Shown here: piece after piece, positions 44,094 to 53,343 of the stretch | How positions within the stretch are numbered: the first letter of the stretch is position 1 | Layout: every line of letters starts with the position of its first letter | Origin: Pseudoduganella violacea | GTDB lineage: Bacteria > Pseudomonadota > Gammaproteobacteria > Burkholderiales > Burkholderiaceae_D | Direction of reading: 5' to 3' | NCBI RefSeq assembly: GCF_014191875.1 | Contig: NZ_JACHXD010000010.1 | Span: forward strand, 1-64,000 | Length of the DNA: 64,000 bases | Translations under genes and position numbers: made by a program | The notes under the pieces: generated by a model | What the model was told of the DNA's origin: nothing | The model's database searches: none | The model's input: the letters and a program-made list of their open reading frames with translations, nothing else

Positions 44094-44579
44094 ATGCCGC
44101 ACTTTAAATCCCATTTGCACGACGAAGCCGGCACCGCCGCCCTGGGCGTGGCGCTGGCGCGCGCCCTGGCGCCCGGCCTGTCCATCTATCTGCACGGCGA
44201 CCTGGGCGCCGGCAAAACTGCCCTCACGCGCGCCCTGCTGCACGCGGCCGGCCATGTGGGACCGGTGAAAAGCCCGACCTATACCTTGTCCGAACCCTAC
44301 CGCGTGCAGCTCGGCGGCCAGCCGCAGACCGTGATCCACTACGATCTGTACCGCATGGGCAGCCCGGAGGAATTCCTCGACGCGGGCTTCCGCGAGGACT
44401 TCGACGGCGCGAATATCTGCATCGTCGAGTGGCCGGAGAAAGGCGAACCGGTACTGCCGCCGCCCGATCTCCACATTTTTCTCACTGTGGCAGGCCAGGG
44501 GCGTGATGTAGAATTGCAAGCGTCGTCAGCTCTGGGCCAGTCATGCCTTCAACGCCTTTCCTTCGCACCGAATCTTTGA
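44094..44579 (+). CDS. tsaE: tRNA threonylcarbamoyladenosine synthesis ATPase TsaE
   Basis: ATPase of the t6A complex. The 161-residue protein has Walker A GDLGAGKTALTRA, SPTYTLSEPY and the EWPEKGE block. The start at 44094 is the family start; the longer frame is not. Its 3' end overlaps the amiC start by 37 bases, the frequent tsaE-amiC order. Confidence 0.94.
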   Translation: MPHFKSHLHDEAGTAALGVALARALAPGLSIYLHGDLGAGKTALTRALLHAAGHVGPVKSPTYTLSEPYRVQLGGQPQTVIHYDLYRMGSPEEFLDAGFREDFDGANICIVEWPEKGEPVLPPPDLHIFLTVAGQGRDVELQASSALGQSCLQRLSFAPNL

Positions 44580-46033
44580 ACGCCAAGCCTGTTGCCCGGC
44601 GCACTGTCCTGAAAGCCGGCGGCACTTTGCTGCTGTCGGTGCTCGCGCCCCAGTTGGCCCACGCCGCCCAGATCCTGGCCGTGCGCGTGTGGCCGGCCGA
44701 TGACTATACCCGCGTCACGCTGGAAAACGACAGCGACCTGAAAACCAGCCACTTCCTGGTCAAGGATCCGGAACGCCTGGTGGTCGATATCGAAGGCCTG
44801 GAACTGAACCCGACGCTGAAAAGCCTGGTCGCCAAGATCCAGTCCAACGACCCGTACATCAAGCAGGTGCGCGTGGGCCAGAACCGGCCGAACGTGGTGC
44901 GCCTGGTGTTCGACCTGAAGGAAGAGGTCAAGCCGCAGGTGTTCACCCTGGCGCCGGTCGGCAATTACAAGCACCGCCTGATCTTCGATCTGTATCCGGT
45001 GAAAGCGGTCGATCCGATCGCGGCCATGATCGAAAAAGGCGAATGGTCGAGCGACAGCAAGAGCGCGACGGCGACGACCCAGCCGGCCGCCACGCCGGCG
45101 CCGGCCACGACCCCAAGCAGCGGCGCGCAGGCCAATACTGCCGCCGGCCCCGTCCAGCCGCCCGTCGGCAGCGGCACCGCAACGCATCCGGCGCCGCCCG
45201 GCACGGCGGACGCGGGAGCCAACGGCAAGCCCGATATCGCCGCCGCCAAGCCCGAGCCGAAGCACGAAGCCAAGCCCGATAACAAGGCCGAACAACGCGC
45301 CGAGACCCGTCCCGGCAAGGTGACGCGCATGATCACCATCGCGCTCGACCCGGGCCACGGCGGCGAAGACCCCGGCGCCATCGGCGCGCGCGGCAGCCGC
45401 GAGAAGGATATCGTGCTGGCCATCGCCAAGCGCCTGAAGGCGCGCATCGAGGAGCATCCGAATATGCGCGTGATGCTGACGCGCGACGGCGACTACTTCG
45501 TGCCGCTGCCCACCCGCGTGGAAAAGGCGCGCAAGGTCGATGCCGACCTGTTCGTGTCCATCCACGCCGACGCCTTCGTCCAGCCTTCGGCGCGCGGCTC
45601 CTCGGTCTTCGTGCTGTCGGAAAAAGGCGCCAGCTCGACGGCAGCGCGCTGGCTGGCGAACAAGGAAAACCAGGCCGACCTGATTGGCGGCGCCAACGTG
45701 AAAACGCCGGACAAGCAATTGGCCAGCGTGCTGTTCGACCTCTCCACCACGGCCCAGATCAACGACAGCATGAAGGTCGGCAAGGCGGTGCTGGGCGAAA
45801 TCGGCGGCATCAACAAGCTGCACAAAGGCTCGGTGGAACAGGCCGGATTCGCCGTGCTGAAAGCGCCCGACATCCCGTCCATCCTGATCGAAACGGCCTT
45901 CATCTCCAACCCGGAAGAGGAGGCGCGCCTGCTCGACAACGCCTATCAGGAGCAGATCGCCAACGCCATCGTCAAAGGCATCAAGAGCTACTTCGCCAAA
46001 AACCCGCCGCTCGCCAAGAGCCGGCAGACGTGA
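44543..46033 (+). CDS. amiC: N-acetylmuramoyl-L-alanine amidase AmiC, Tat-exported
   Basis: Cleaves peptidoglycan cross-links at division. The 496-residue precursor has a twin-arginine signal (ARRTVLKAGG, then a hydrophobic run and AHA cut site), an AMIN domain (about 45-150), a Pro/Ala/Thr-rich linker, and the amidase_3 domain with zinc ligands in DPGHGGEDPGA, the Glu of REKDIVL and His in SIHADAF, plus the catalytic Glu in LIETAFISN. The Tat signal matches AmiC-type amidases. Confidence 0.94.
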   Translation: MPSTPFLRTESLNAKPVARRTVLKAGGTLLLSVLAPQLAHAAQILAVRVWPADDYTRVTLENDSDLKTSHFLVKDPERLVVDIEGLELNPTLKSLVAKIQSNDPYIKQVRVGQNRPNVVRLVFDLKEEVKPQVFTLAPVGNYKHRLIFDLYPVKAVDPIAAMIEKGEWSSDSKSATATTQPAATPAPATTPSSGAQANTAAGPVQPPVGSGTATHPAPPGTADAGANGKPDIAAAKPEPKHEAKPDNKAEQRAETRPGKVTRMITIALDPGHGGEDPGAIGARGSREKDIVLAIAKRLKARIEEHPNMRVMLTRDGDYFVPLPTRVEKARKVDADLFVSIHADAFVQPSARGSSVFVLSEKGASSTAARWLANKENQADLIGGANVKTPDKQLASVLFDLSTTAQINDSMKVGKAVLGEIGGINKLHKGSVEQAGFAVLKAPDIPSILIETAFISNPEEEARLLDNAYQEQIANAIVKGIKSYFAKNPPLAKSRQT

Positions 46034-46044
46034 GGAACCGCAGC

Positions 46045-46848
46045 ATGAGCAATATGGAACAGGCGGGCCAATTGTCCGCCGTGCGCATCAAGGCGCAGGA
46101 TGGCTCGCAAGCCCTGATCGCGCTGTATGGCGGCCACCTGCTGTCGTGGAAGAACGGCGCGGGCAAGGAACGCCTCTTCCTCAGCGAGAGGTCAGCCCTC
46201 GACGGCAGCGCCGCCATCCGCGGCGGCGTGCCCGTGATCTTTCCCCAGTTCGGCCAGCGCGGCAACGGCCAGCGCCACGGCTTTGCGCGCACCGCCACCT
46301 GGCGCCTGGCCAGCCATGCCGACGGCCAGCCCGGCATTCCGGCCCACGCCGAATTCCATCTGAACCAGGACGACCTGGCGCCCGCCGTCAAAGCCGACTG
46401 GCCTTACGCTTTCGAGCTGCGCCTGCGCTTTACCCTGCGCGCCGACGCGCTGAGCATGGCCTTCAATGTGCGCAATACCGGCCAGGACGACTTTTCCTTC
46501 GCCGCCGCCCTGCACACCTATTACGCGCTGGCCGATTTCGCCAGCACCACGCTGGACGGCCTGGCGGCTCCCATCGATTTCAGCGAATTCCTCGACGAGA
46601 TCCATCCCGCCACGCCGACCTTAAGCCTGCGCCAGCCGGCCGGCCAGGAATCGCTGCAATTGCAGCAGCAGGGCTTTAACGAGTGGGTGGTCTGGAATCC
46701 GGGCGCGGCCAATGCGGCGGCCCTGCTGGATATGGCGGATGAGGAATGGCGCCGCTTCGTCTGCATCGAACCGGCGCGCGTGGACAAGCAGATCCTGCGC
46801 GCCGGCGCCGAGTGGAGCGGGCTTCACACCGTCAGTTCGATTCCTTGA
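46045..46848 (+). CDS. D-hexose-6-phosphate mutarotase (YeaD-like aldose 1-epimerase)
   Basis: A 267-residue galactose-mutarotase fold. Blocks include GGHLLSWKN, RGGVPVIFPQFGQRGNGQRHGFAR, ALHTYYALADF, and NEWVVWNPG with ICIEPAR-like end (VCIEPARVDKQI). It interconverts the anomers of hexose phosphates. The start is taken at 46045; the amiC stop lies 12 bases before it. Confidence 0.88.
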   Translation: MSNMEQAGQLSAVRIKAQDGSQALIALYGGHLLSWKNGAGKERLFLSERSALDGSAAIRGGVPVIFPQFGQRGNGQRHGFARTATWRLASHADGQPGIPAHAEFHLNQDDLAPAVKADWPYAFELRLRFTLRADALSMAFNVRNTGQDDFSFAAALHTYYALADFASTTLDGLAAPIDFSEFLDEIHPATPTLSLRQPAGQESLQLQQQGFNEWVVWNPGAANAAALLDMADEEWRRFVCIEPARVDKQILRAGAEWSGLHTVSSIP

Positions 46849-47896
46849 TCATGCGCCCCGATCCCGCCTGGATCGGGCGCGCATTGAGCGGATACAGGCG
46901 GCTGAACAGGGCCATCTGCGCAGGCGAAGCCTGCACCGGCTCCTTCATCACCAGCCACAGCACGCCTTCGGTACAGGGCGGCGTGGTCAGCGATCCCATA
47001 TACGTAAAGTAATCGCGGCGCTGCGGCAGCAGGTCGTTGGGGTCGAGCACCACCGAGGGCATGGCGATATCGCGTTTTTCCAGCGGCAGGTGGTTCCACA
47101 CGGTCTGGATGGCCGGTTGCGGCTTGCCGCGTTCCAGCAGCAAGGCCAGCACGGCCAGACGGCCATCGGCGTCCTTGTGCACCAGGTGGATCACCATCTC
47201 GAAACCCTTGCCGTTGATGCGTTCCTCGGACGGGCGGTGGAAATGGAATTGCTGCAGCTCGTACATGCGGTTCTGCACCGACAGGAAATTGCCGCCGCCG
47301 ACCGTCACCTGCACCGTGTGGCCGTTGTCCTGCACCGAGAAAGCCGAGGGGCGGTAGTCGAAATTGATCTGCTCCAGATCGACTTTCATGCCATCGCGGA
47401 TATCGATGGGCGACTGGCGGTTGCCGCTGCCGCACTTGGCCCAGTCCGAATTGATCTTGCTCCAGTTGGCCGGGCCGAACTCGCCCTCGTAGGCCCAGTG
47501 CGTGCCGTTGGCGCGCGGCGGCGGCATGGCGGCCAGCTTGGCGGCGCGGGCGGCGGCATCCTTCTTGGCCTTGGCGGCGGCGGCGGCGCGCGCGGCCTGG
47601 TTGGCGCGCATCGCGGCCAGGCGTTCGGCGATCTTGGCCGACAGCTCGGCCTCGGCCTGCTCTTCCTGTTCGCGCGCCGACAGCTTGGCGGGCTTGCCGG
47701 CCGTGCCCTTGGCGCCGGCGGCGGGTTTGCCTTCCTTGCCTTCCTTGGCCGAGGCCGAAGAGGAACCCGGCACCGAAGGATTGGGCGGATGGATGGACTT
47801 GATATTGGCTGGTTTGGGCGGCGGCTGGCCCGCGTCGAAGGCACCCGCCGAGGCAATCAGGAAACAGCTGGCGGAGAGGACGATGAGCTTACGCAT
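46832..47896 (-). CDS. alpha-type carbonic anhydrase with long charged N-terminal extension
   Basis: Hydrates CO2 outside the cytoplasm. The 354-residue precursor has a signal peptide (MRKLIVLSASCFLIASAGAF). About 110 residues rich in Lys, Ala, Pro and Glu follow, with a predicted coiled helix (REQEEQAEAELSAKIAERLA). The catalytic domain starts near HWAYEGEFGPANW. Zinc ligands are in FHFH and IHLVH, with SPIDI and TTPPCTEGV also visible. The extension is much longer than usual for bacterial alpha-CAs. It converges with the mutarotase gene. Confidence 0.9.
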   Translation of the reverse strand: MRKLIVLSASCFLIASAGAFDAGQPPPKPANIKSIHPPNPSVPGSSSASAKEGKEGKPAAGAKGTAGKPAKLSAREQEEQAEAELSAKIAERLAAMRANQAARAAAAAKAKKDAAARAAKLAAMPPPRANGTHWAYEGEFGPANWSKINSDWAKCGSGNRQSPIDIRDGMKVDLEQINFDYRPSAFSVQDNGHTVQVTVGGGNFLSVQNRMYELQQFHFHRPSEERINGKGFEMVIHLVHKDADGRLAVLALLLERGKPQPAIQTVWNHLPLEKRDIAMPSVVLDPNDLLPQRRDYFTYMGSLTTPPCTEGVLWLVMKEPVQASPAQMALFSRLYPLNARPIQAGSGRMIKESN

Positions 47897-47974
47897 GGGA
47901 GTCAGGGATAATCGTTGATTACCCCTGTTAACGGTTGCCCCCGGGGAAAACTTGAGGGCAAACCAAAGGAAGGC

Positions 47975-48619
47975 TTAACGGCCGAGCACCTTGCGACCCA
48001 GCTTCCACATGCCGCCCAGGGCCATCGGCACGATGGCCACGCCCACGCCGACCAGCACGATGGTGGTCAGATTTTCGCGGATGATGGGCAAATGACCGAA
48101 CATATAACCGGCCACGGTCAGCGACAGCACCCACAGCACGGCGCCGGTGATGTTATACAGCTGGAAGCGGGCCTGGGTCATATCCGACACACCGGCCACG
48201 AACGGCGCGAAAGTGCGCACCACCGGCACGAAACGGGCCAGGATGATGGTCTTGCCGCCATGGCGCTCGAAGAAATCGTGGGTGCGGCGCAGCGCCTCCT
48301 TATTGATCCAGCGGTAATCGTGGGTGAAGACGCGCTGGCCGATGGCCTCGCCGATCCAGTAATTGGTGGTATTGCCCAGCACGGCCGCCGTGATCAGCAG
48401 GCCCGCCAGCAAGGCCAGGTTCATTTCGCCCGTGGCGCAGAAGGCGCCGGCGATAAACAGCAGGGTGTCCCCAGGGAAGAAGAACAGCACAACCAGGCCG
48501 GTCTCGCAAAAGATAATGGCAAACAGCACCGCATACACCAAAGTGCCGTATTGCGCGATCAGCGTGCCCATCGCCTTGTCGACGTGGACCAGCATGTCCA
48601 GAAATTGAACTAAATCCAT
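47975..48619 (-). CDS. DedA-family membrane protein
   Basis: A 214-residue integral membrane protein with the family pattern FCETGLVVLFFFPGDTLLFIAG, LGNTTNYWIGEAIGQ and the conserved ARFVPVVRTFAPFVAG. DedA proteins take part in lipid-carrier recycling and membrane homeostasis. The start is placed at 48619; an upstream ATG at 48652 would add 11 residues. Confidence 0.9.
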   Translation of the reverse strand: MDLVQFLDMLVHVDKAMGTLIAQYGTLVYAVLFAIIFCETGLVVLFFFPGDTLLFIAGAFCATGEMNLALLAGLLITAAVLGNTTNYWIGEAIGQRVFTHDYRWINKEALRRTHDFFERHGGKTIILARFVPVVRTFAPFVAGVSDMTQARFQLYNITGAVLWVLSLTVAGYMFGHLPIIRENLTTIVLVGVGVAIVPMALGGMWKLGRKVLGR

Positions 48620-48783
48620 TAAATAATCCCAAAAGGTTGCGGCGGGAATCATACACCAGCCTTGCAGGCAGAAACGCTCCGGTATCGGATATTTCTTAGC
48701 ACCGGCGGGGCAAGCCCAAGATATTCCAGTTTACAATTCCTCAACACGGCGCAGCAAGCCGCCGACCACAAGGAGACTGAAGG

Positions 48784-49719
48784 ATGCAGAAAGCACTGAG
48801 CGTTTTGACGAAGCGGCCGGGCGCAGCGGCCCTGGCTTTTGTCCTACTAGCTGGCGGCACTGCCGGCGCGGCCGACAAGGAGCTGCCGCCCAAGGCCACG
48901 CTGGCCGATGTGATCAAGGCCTCCAAAGCGGCCGACTGGCGGCCGCTCGATCCCGAGAACACCTTATATATGGAGCTGCCGGCCGGACGCGTGGTGATCG
49001 AGCTGGCGCCCGCCTTCGCGCCCAAACACGCCGCCAATATCCGCGCCATGGCGCGCGAACACTATTTCGACGGCCTGGCCATCCTGCGCTCCCAGGACAA
49101 CTGGGTGGTGCAATGGGGCGACCCGGACGAAAAGAATCCCAAGCCGCTGAAAACCGCCCAGGCCAAGCTGGCCGGCGAATTCACCGTCCCGCTGTCCAAC
49201 GACAAGCATTTCACCCGCCTGCCCGACCGCGACGGCTACGCGCCGCAGGTGGGCCACTCCAACGGCTTCCCGGTCGGGCGCGACCTGAAAAACAAGCAAA
49301 CCTGGCTGGCGCACTGCTACGGCATGGTCGGCGTCGCGCGCGGCAACGAGTCCGACAGCGGCAACGGCGGCGCCCTGTATGCCGTGATCGGCAACGCCCC
49401 GCGCCACCTCGACCGCAATATCACCGTGGTGGGGCGGATCGTCTCCGGCATGTCCCTGCTATCGGTCCTGCCGCGCGGCGCCGGCCCGATGGGCTTTTAT
49501 GACAAGCCTGAGCAGATGGTCCCGATCAAGGCCGTGCGCCTGGCCGCCGACGTCCCCGAGGCCGAGCGCAGCCGTCTCGAAGTCATGCGCACCGAAACGG
49601 CGACCTATGCCGCCGCCGTCGAAGCCCAGCGCAACCGCGGCGGCCCCTGGACCAAGGTCGCCGCCGGCCACATCGACCTGTGCAACGCCCCCCTCCCCGT
49701 CCGCGAGCAAACCCCTTGA
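48784..49719 (+). CDS. peptidylprolyl isomerase, cyclophilin type, secreted
   Basis: A 311-residue protein with a signal peptide (MQKALSVLTKRPGAAALAFV, cut near AGAA). The cyclophilin domain begins near TLYMELPAGRVVIELAP and includes ILRSQDNWVVQWGDP, GMVGVARGNES, GNGGALYAVIG and ITVVGRIVSGMSLL. It assists folding in the periplasm. AAGGAG stands seven to ten bases before the start. Its stop touches a double-hairpin repeat. Confidence 0.88.
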   Translation: MQKALSVLTKRPGAAALAFVLLAGGTAGAADKELPPKATLADVIKASKAADWRPLDPENTLYMELPAGRVVIELAPAFAPKHAANIRAMAREHYFDGLAILRSQDNWVVQWGDPDEKNPKPLKTAQAKLAGEFTVPLSNDKHFTRLPDRDGYAPQVGHSNGFPVGRDLKNKQTWLAHCYGMVGVARGNESDSGNGGALYAVIGNAPRHLDRNITVVGRIVSGMSLLSVLPRGAGPMGFYDKPEQMVPIKAVRLAADVPEAERSRLEVMRTETATYAAAVEAQRNRGGPWTKVAAGHIDLCNAPLPVREQTP

Positions 49720-49844
49720 TCTAAATCAGCAAATGTCCAACCCTGGTGTCAGGCACCAGAGGTGGACATTGTTTGCGCAAAATCAAAGAATGTCCGACCT
49801 TGGTGCCTGACACCAGGGTGGGACATTGTTTGATCTGGCGCAAA
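49716..49844. repeat. double-hairpin palindromic repeat (copy 4)
   Basis: Same design as the other copies, with tags TTGATCTAAATCAGC on the left and TTTGATCTGGCGCAAA on the right. The left edge overlaps the stop codon of the cyclophilin gene and the right edge ends 32 bases before the mutL start. Confidence 0.9.
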
Positions 49845-49862
49845 CGGTTGAGCGGGCTCATT

Positions 49863-49868
49863 TATAAT
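49863..49868 (+). promoter_or_regulatory. consensus -10 box right before mutL
   Basis: TATAAT at 49863-49868 is followed by seven bases and then the mutL ATG at 49876. Transcription would begin at or next to the start codon, which suggests a leaderless mRNA. No good -35 is seen, so this is tentative. Confidence 0.4.
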
Positions 49869-49875
49869 GCGGGAC

Positions 49876-51825
49876 ATGAACGCGCCTACTCTTCCTCGTC
49901 CCATCCGGGCTTTGCCGGACCAGCTTATTTCCCAGATCGCTGCCGGCGAGGTGGTGGAGCGGCCCTCGGCCGTGGTCAAGGAGTTGCTGGAAAACGCGCT
50001 CGACGCGGGTTCGTCGCAGATTACCGTGCGCCTGGAAGAAGGCGGGGTCAAGCGTATCTGCATTACCGACAACGGACGCGGCATTCCGCCCGATCAGATG
50101 CCGCTCGCACTGGCGCGCCATGCGACCTCGAAAATCGCCAGCCTGGATGACCTGGAAAACGTGGCCACCCTCGGTTTCCGCGGCGAGGCGCTGGCCTCCA
50201 TCGCGTCAGTGGCGGCCGTGACCCTGACCTCGCGCACGGCCGATGCCGCCCATGCCTGGGAGATCGAGGGTTCGCATAACGGCACGGTGTCACCCTCTTC
50301 CGGCGCGCAAGGCACCACGGTCGATGTGCGCGACCTGTATTTCAATACACCGGCGCGGCGCAAATTCCTGAAGTCGGAACAGACCGAATTCGGCCACTGC
50401 GCCGAGGTGGTGCGCCGCGTCGCCCTGGCGCGGCCGGACGTGTCGTTCACGCTGTCGCATAACGGCCGCACCGTGGACCACTGGATGGTGGCCGATATGG
50501 CCAAGCGCAGCGCCCAGATCCTGGGCGAGAATTTCGCCGAGGCGCGCCTGCCGCTGGACGAGGGCTCGGGCCTGCTGCGCCTGCACGGCTTCGCCGGCCT
50601 GCCGACCGCCTCCAAGGCGCGCGCCGATGCCCAGTATTTCTATGTCAACGGCCGCTTCGTGCGCGACAAGCTGCTGGTGCACGCGGTGCGCGCCGCCTAC
50701 GAGGATGTGCTGCACGGCGACCGCTTCCCATCCTATGTGCTGGCGCTCGACCTGGACCCGGCCCTGGTGGACGTCAACGTGCACCCGTCCAAGATCGAGG
50801 TGCGCTTCCGCGACGGCCGCGCCGTGCACCAATTCGTCTTCCACGCGGTGCAGCGCGCCCTGGCCCAGACCTCGGCCACGGCCCACGGCAGCGTGCCTTC
50901 GCCGCTGCCGGCGGCCGACACCCTGGCCGGCGGCCCGCTCTGGCGGCCGCAGCAAGCCTCCTTCGGCGCCGAGCTGAATCCGCACTACCAGCCCACGTTC
51001 TCGCCCTCGCCTTTCGGCCAGCCCGGCCAGGGCGGCGGCGTGGCCCAGAGCACCGAGCGCTATGGCGCCCTGTTCGGGGGCGAACGGCGCGCCGACGGCC
51101 TGGATGGCACGGCCCCGGATGGCAGCGCGGCCCTGAACGGCGGCGGCGGCTTCTCGGCCACGGGCAGCTATGCCATGCCGCAAGCCACGCCGTATATCGC
51201 CTCGCCCGCGGTGATGGCGCAGGACGAGGAGTTTCCGCTCGGCTTCGCCCTGGCCCAGCTGCATGGCATCTATATCCTGGCGCAGAACAGCAAGGGCCTG
51301 GTGCTGGTGGACATGCACGCCGCCCACGAGCGCATCCTCTACGAGCAATTGAAGACCGCGCTGGACGAGCAGCTCAACGGCGCCGCCATGCAGATCCAGT
51401 CGCTGCTGATTCCCGTCACCTTCTACGCCGACGCGGTGGAAGTGGGCACGGTGCAGGAGCATGCCGACACCCTGCAAACCCTGGGCTTCGACATCGCCGC
51501 GCTCTCGCCCACCACCCTGGCGGTGCGCTCCGTGCCCGCCCTGCTGAAGAACGCCGACGCGCAAACCCTGGCGCGCGACGTGCTGCGCGATGTGCGCGAA
51601 TATGGCGGCTCGCGCATGCTGATCGAGCGCCGCAACGAGCTGCTGGGCACCCTGGCCTGCCACACGGCGGTGCGCGCCAACCGCATCCTGACCCAGCCCG
51701 AAATGAACGCCCTGCTGCGCCAGATGGAAAGCACCGAGCGCGCCGACCAGTGCAACCATGGCCGTCCCACCTGGGTGCAAGTCGAAATCAGCGCGCTGGA
51801 CAAGCTGTTCCTGCGCGGCCAATAA
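49876..51825 (+). CDS. mutL: DNA mismatch repair protein MutL (endonuclease type)
   Basis: A 649-residue GHKL ATPase. The N-terminal motifs are [39 protein letters not shown] and GFRGEAL. After a low-complexity linker (about 320-440) the C-terminal domain has [21 protein letters not shown] and QCNHGRPTW. These are the metal-site motifs of MutL proteins that nick DNA, as in bacteria without MutH. An ATG at 49867 would add three residues. miaA follows 13 bases later, the common mutL-miaA order. Confidence 0.95.
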   Translation: MNAPTLPRPIRALPDQLISQIAAGEVVERPSAVVKELLENALDAGSSQITVRLEEGGVKRICITDNGRGIPPDQMPLALARHATSKIASLDDLENVATLGFRGEALASIASVAAVTLTSRTADAAHAWEIEGSHNGTVSPSSGAQGTTVDVRDLYFNTPARRKFLKSEQTEFGHCAEVVRRVALARPDVSFTLSHNGRTVDHWMVADMAKRSAQILGENFAEARLPLDEGSGLLRLHGFAGLPTASKARADAQYFYVNGRFVRDKLLVHAVRAAYEDVLHGDRFPSYVLALDLDPALVDVNVHPSKIEVRFRDGRAVHQFVFHAVQRALAQTSATAHGSVPSPLPAADTLAGGPLWRPQQASFGAELNPHYQPTFSPSPFGQPGQGGGVAQSTERYGALFGGERRADGLDGTAPDGSAALNGGGGFSATGSYAMPQATPYIASPAVMAQDEEFPLGFALAQLHGIYILAQNSKGLVLVDMHAAHERILYEQLKTALDEQLNGAAMQIQSLLIPVTFYADAVEVGTVQEHADTLQTLGFDIAALSPTTLAVRSVPALLKNADAQTLARDVLRDVREYGGSRMLIERRNELLGTLACHTAVRANRILTQPEMNALLRQMESTERADQCNHGRPTWVQVEISALDKLFLRGQ

Positions 51826-51838
51826 GAATACCCGCATC

Positions 51839-52804
51839 ATGAACCACATTACTGGGCGGCCGCTGGCGGTCGCCATCATGGGGCCGACGGCCAGCGGCAA
51901 GACCGCCTCGGCCCTGGCCATCGCCGCCCGCATCCCGTCGGAAATCATCTCGGTCGATTCGGCCCTGGTCTATCGCGGCATGGATATCGGCACCGCCAAG
52001 CCTTCGCGCGAGGAGCTGGCCGCCGTGCCGCACCACCTGATCGACATCATCGATCCGCTCGACGCCTATTCCGTGGCCCAGTTCCGTACCGACACCTTGC
52101 GTCTGGTGGCCGAGATCCAGGCGCGCGGCCGGCTGCCGCTGCTGGTGGGCGGCACCATGCTGTATTTCAAGGGCCTCAACGATGGCCTGGACGAGCTGCC
52201 CGGCGCCGACCCGGCCCTGCGCGCCCGGCTGGAAGACGAAGCCGCCCGCCTCGGCTGGCCCGCCATGCACGCCCGCCTGGCCGCGCTCGACGCGGAAACG
52301 GCGGCCCGCCTGAAGCCGAACGACGCCCAGCGCATCCAGCGCGCGCTGGAAGTCATTGAACTCAGCGGCCAGCCGATGTCGGCCCTGCTGGCCCAGCGCG
52401 AAAAGACCGAGCTGCCGTTCGAGCTGCTGGCGCTGGCCTTGGAACCATCCGAGCGCAGCGTGCTGCACGCCCGTATCGCGCAGCGCTTCGACCTGATGCT
52501 GGACGCGCCGGACGGCGGCCTGCTGGCCGAAGTCGAAGCGCTACGCCGGCGCGGCGACCTGCATCCCGGCCTGCCTTCGATGCGCTGCGTCGGCTACCGC
52601 CAAGCCTGGGACTATCTGGATGGGCGCACCGATTACGCCACCCTGCGCGAAACCGGCATCATCGCCACCCGCCAGCTGGCCAAGCGCCAGCTGACCTGGC
52701 TGCGCGCCATGCCGGAGCGCAGCGTCATCGACTGTCTGGCGCCGGATGCGGCCGGCCAGCTGCTGGCGCGGGTCGAAGCGGCCCTCGCCGCGCGCGCCGC
52801 CTAA
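51839..52804 (+). CDS. miaA: tRNA dimethylallyltransferase MiaA
   Basis: Adds a dimethylallyl group to A37 of UNN-decoding tRNAs. The 321-residue protein has the P-loop [40 protein letters not shown] and [15 protein letters not shown]. The start at 51839 follows the family; the frame upstream overlaps mutL. The mutL-miaA pair is probably one operon. Confidence 0.95.
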   Translation: MNHITGRPLAVAIMGPTASGKTASALAIAARIPSEIISVDSALVYRGMDIGTAKPSREELAAVPHHLIDIIDPLDAYSVAQFRTDTLRLVAEIQARGRLPLLVGGTMLYFKGLNDGLDELPGADPALRARLEDEAARLGWPAMHARLAALDAETAARLKPNDAQRIQRALEVIELSGQPMSALLAQREKTELPFELLALALEPSERSVLHARIAQRFDLMLDAPDGGLLAEVEALRRRGDLHPGLPSMRCVGYRQAWDYLDGRTDYATLRETGIIATRQLAKRQLTWLRAMPERSVIDCLAPDAAGQLLARVEAALAARAA

Positions 52805-52885
52805 GCGGAAAAGCGCCTAATCATAGCGAAATTGCCACTTCCCACCATTTTTTCACGATGCTGTAAAAAACTTGTGGCAGTTTCC

Positions 52886-52914
52886 TTGACAGAGTCCGGC
52901 CCAAGCCCGATAAT
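52886..52914 (+). promoter_or_regulatory. sigma70 promoter of tRNA-Met
   Basis: TTGACA at 52886-52891 and GATAAT at 52909-52914 are 17 bases apart. The first is a perfect -35 and the second differs at one position. Transcription should begin close to the tRNA 5' end. Confidence 0.85.
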
Positions 52915-52926
52915 GCTTGCCGTTGC

Positions 52927-53003
52927 GGTGATATAGCTCAGTTGGTTAGAGCATAGCATTCATAATGCTAGGGTCGTTGGTTCAAGTCCAACTATCACCA
53001 CCA
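52927..53003 (+). tRNA. tRNA-Met(CAT)
   Basis: A 77-base cloverleaf: acceptor GGTGATA pairs with TATCACC, D arm GCTC/GAGC, anticodon arm TAGCA/TGCTA with loop TTCATAA, T arm GTTGG/CCAAC with loop TTCAAGT, and encoded CCA. The anticodon CAT and overall sequence fit the elongator methionine tRNA. It has its own promoter and terminator. Confidence 0.92.
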
Positions 53004-53019
53004 CCCGAATTAAGCGAAG

Positions 53020-53054
53020 AAGGCCTGAACTGGAAACAGTTCAGGCCTTTTTTG
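53020..53054 (+). terminator. Rho-independent terminator after tRNA-Met
   Basis: A 13-bp perfect stem (AAGGCCTGAACTG with CAGTTCAGGCCTT) around GAAA is followed by a T run. It is a textbook terminator 17 bases after the tRNA. Confidence 0.95.
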
Positions 53055-53170
53055 TTTTCCAAGACCACCGCGCCATACCACCCTCACCGCCTCCCCATAC
53101 CAGAGCAGTACCAATAAAGCGCGAAATCCGCATATTTACACACCAATTCTGACTACCTCTGGCGGAATAG

Positions 53171-53183
53171 TGTCATAATGACA
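53171..53183. promoter_or_regulatory. inverted repeat upstream of the TonB receptor gene
   Basis: TGTCATAATGACA has two perfect 6-base arms around one A. It lies about 160 bases before the receptor start in an AT-rich upstream region that also has the directly repeated octamer GAAGTACT near 53283-53300. It may be an operator; the binding protein is unknown. Confidence 0.35.
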
Positions 53184-53343
53184 GCGTTTTGCGTACAAAT
53201 TCCACAACAATGCAAAAAATAATTTCAAGTGGTAGCATTTTGGTATTTAAAATAACGTATATTGGTATGAGTGGTGCAGTTGAAGTACTGAAGTACTCAT
53301 ACGTAAGTAAGCAAGTAAGAAGCCCATCACCTTGGAGAGAGTA

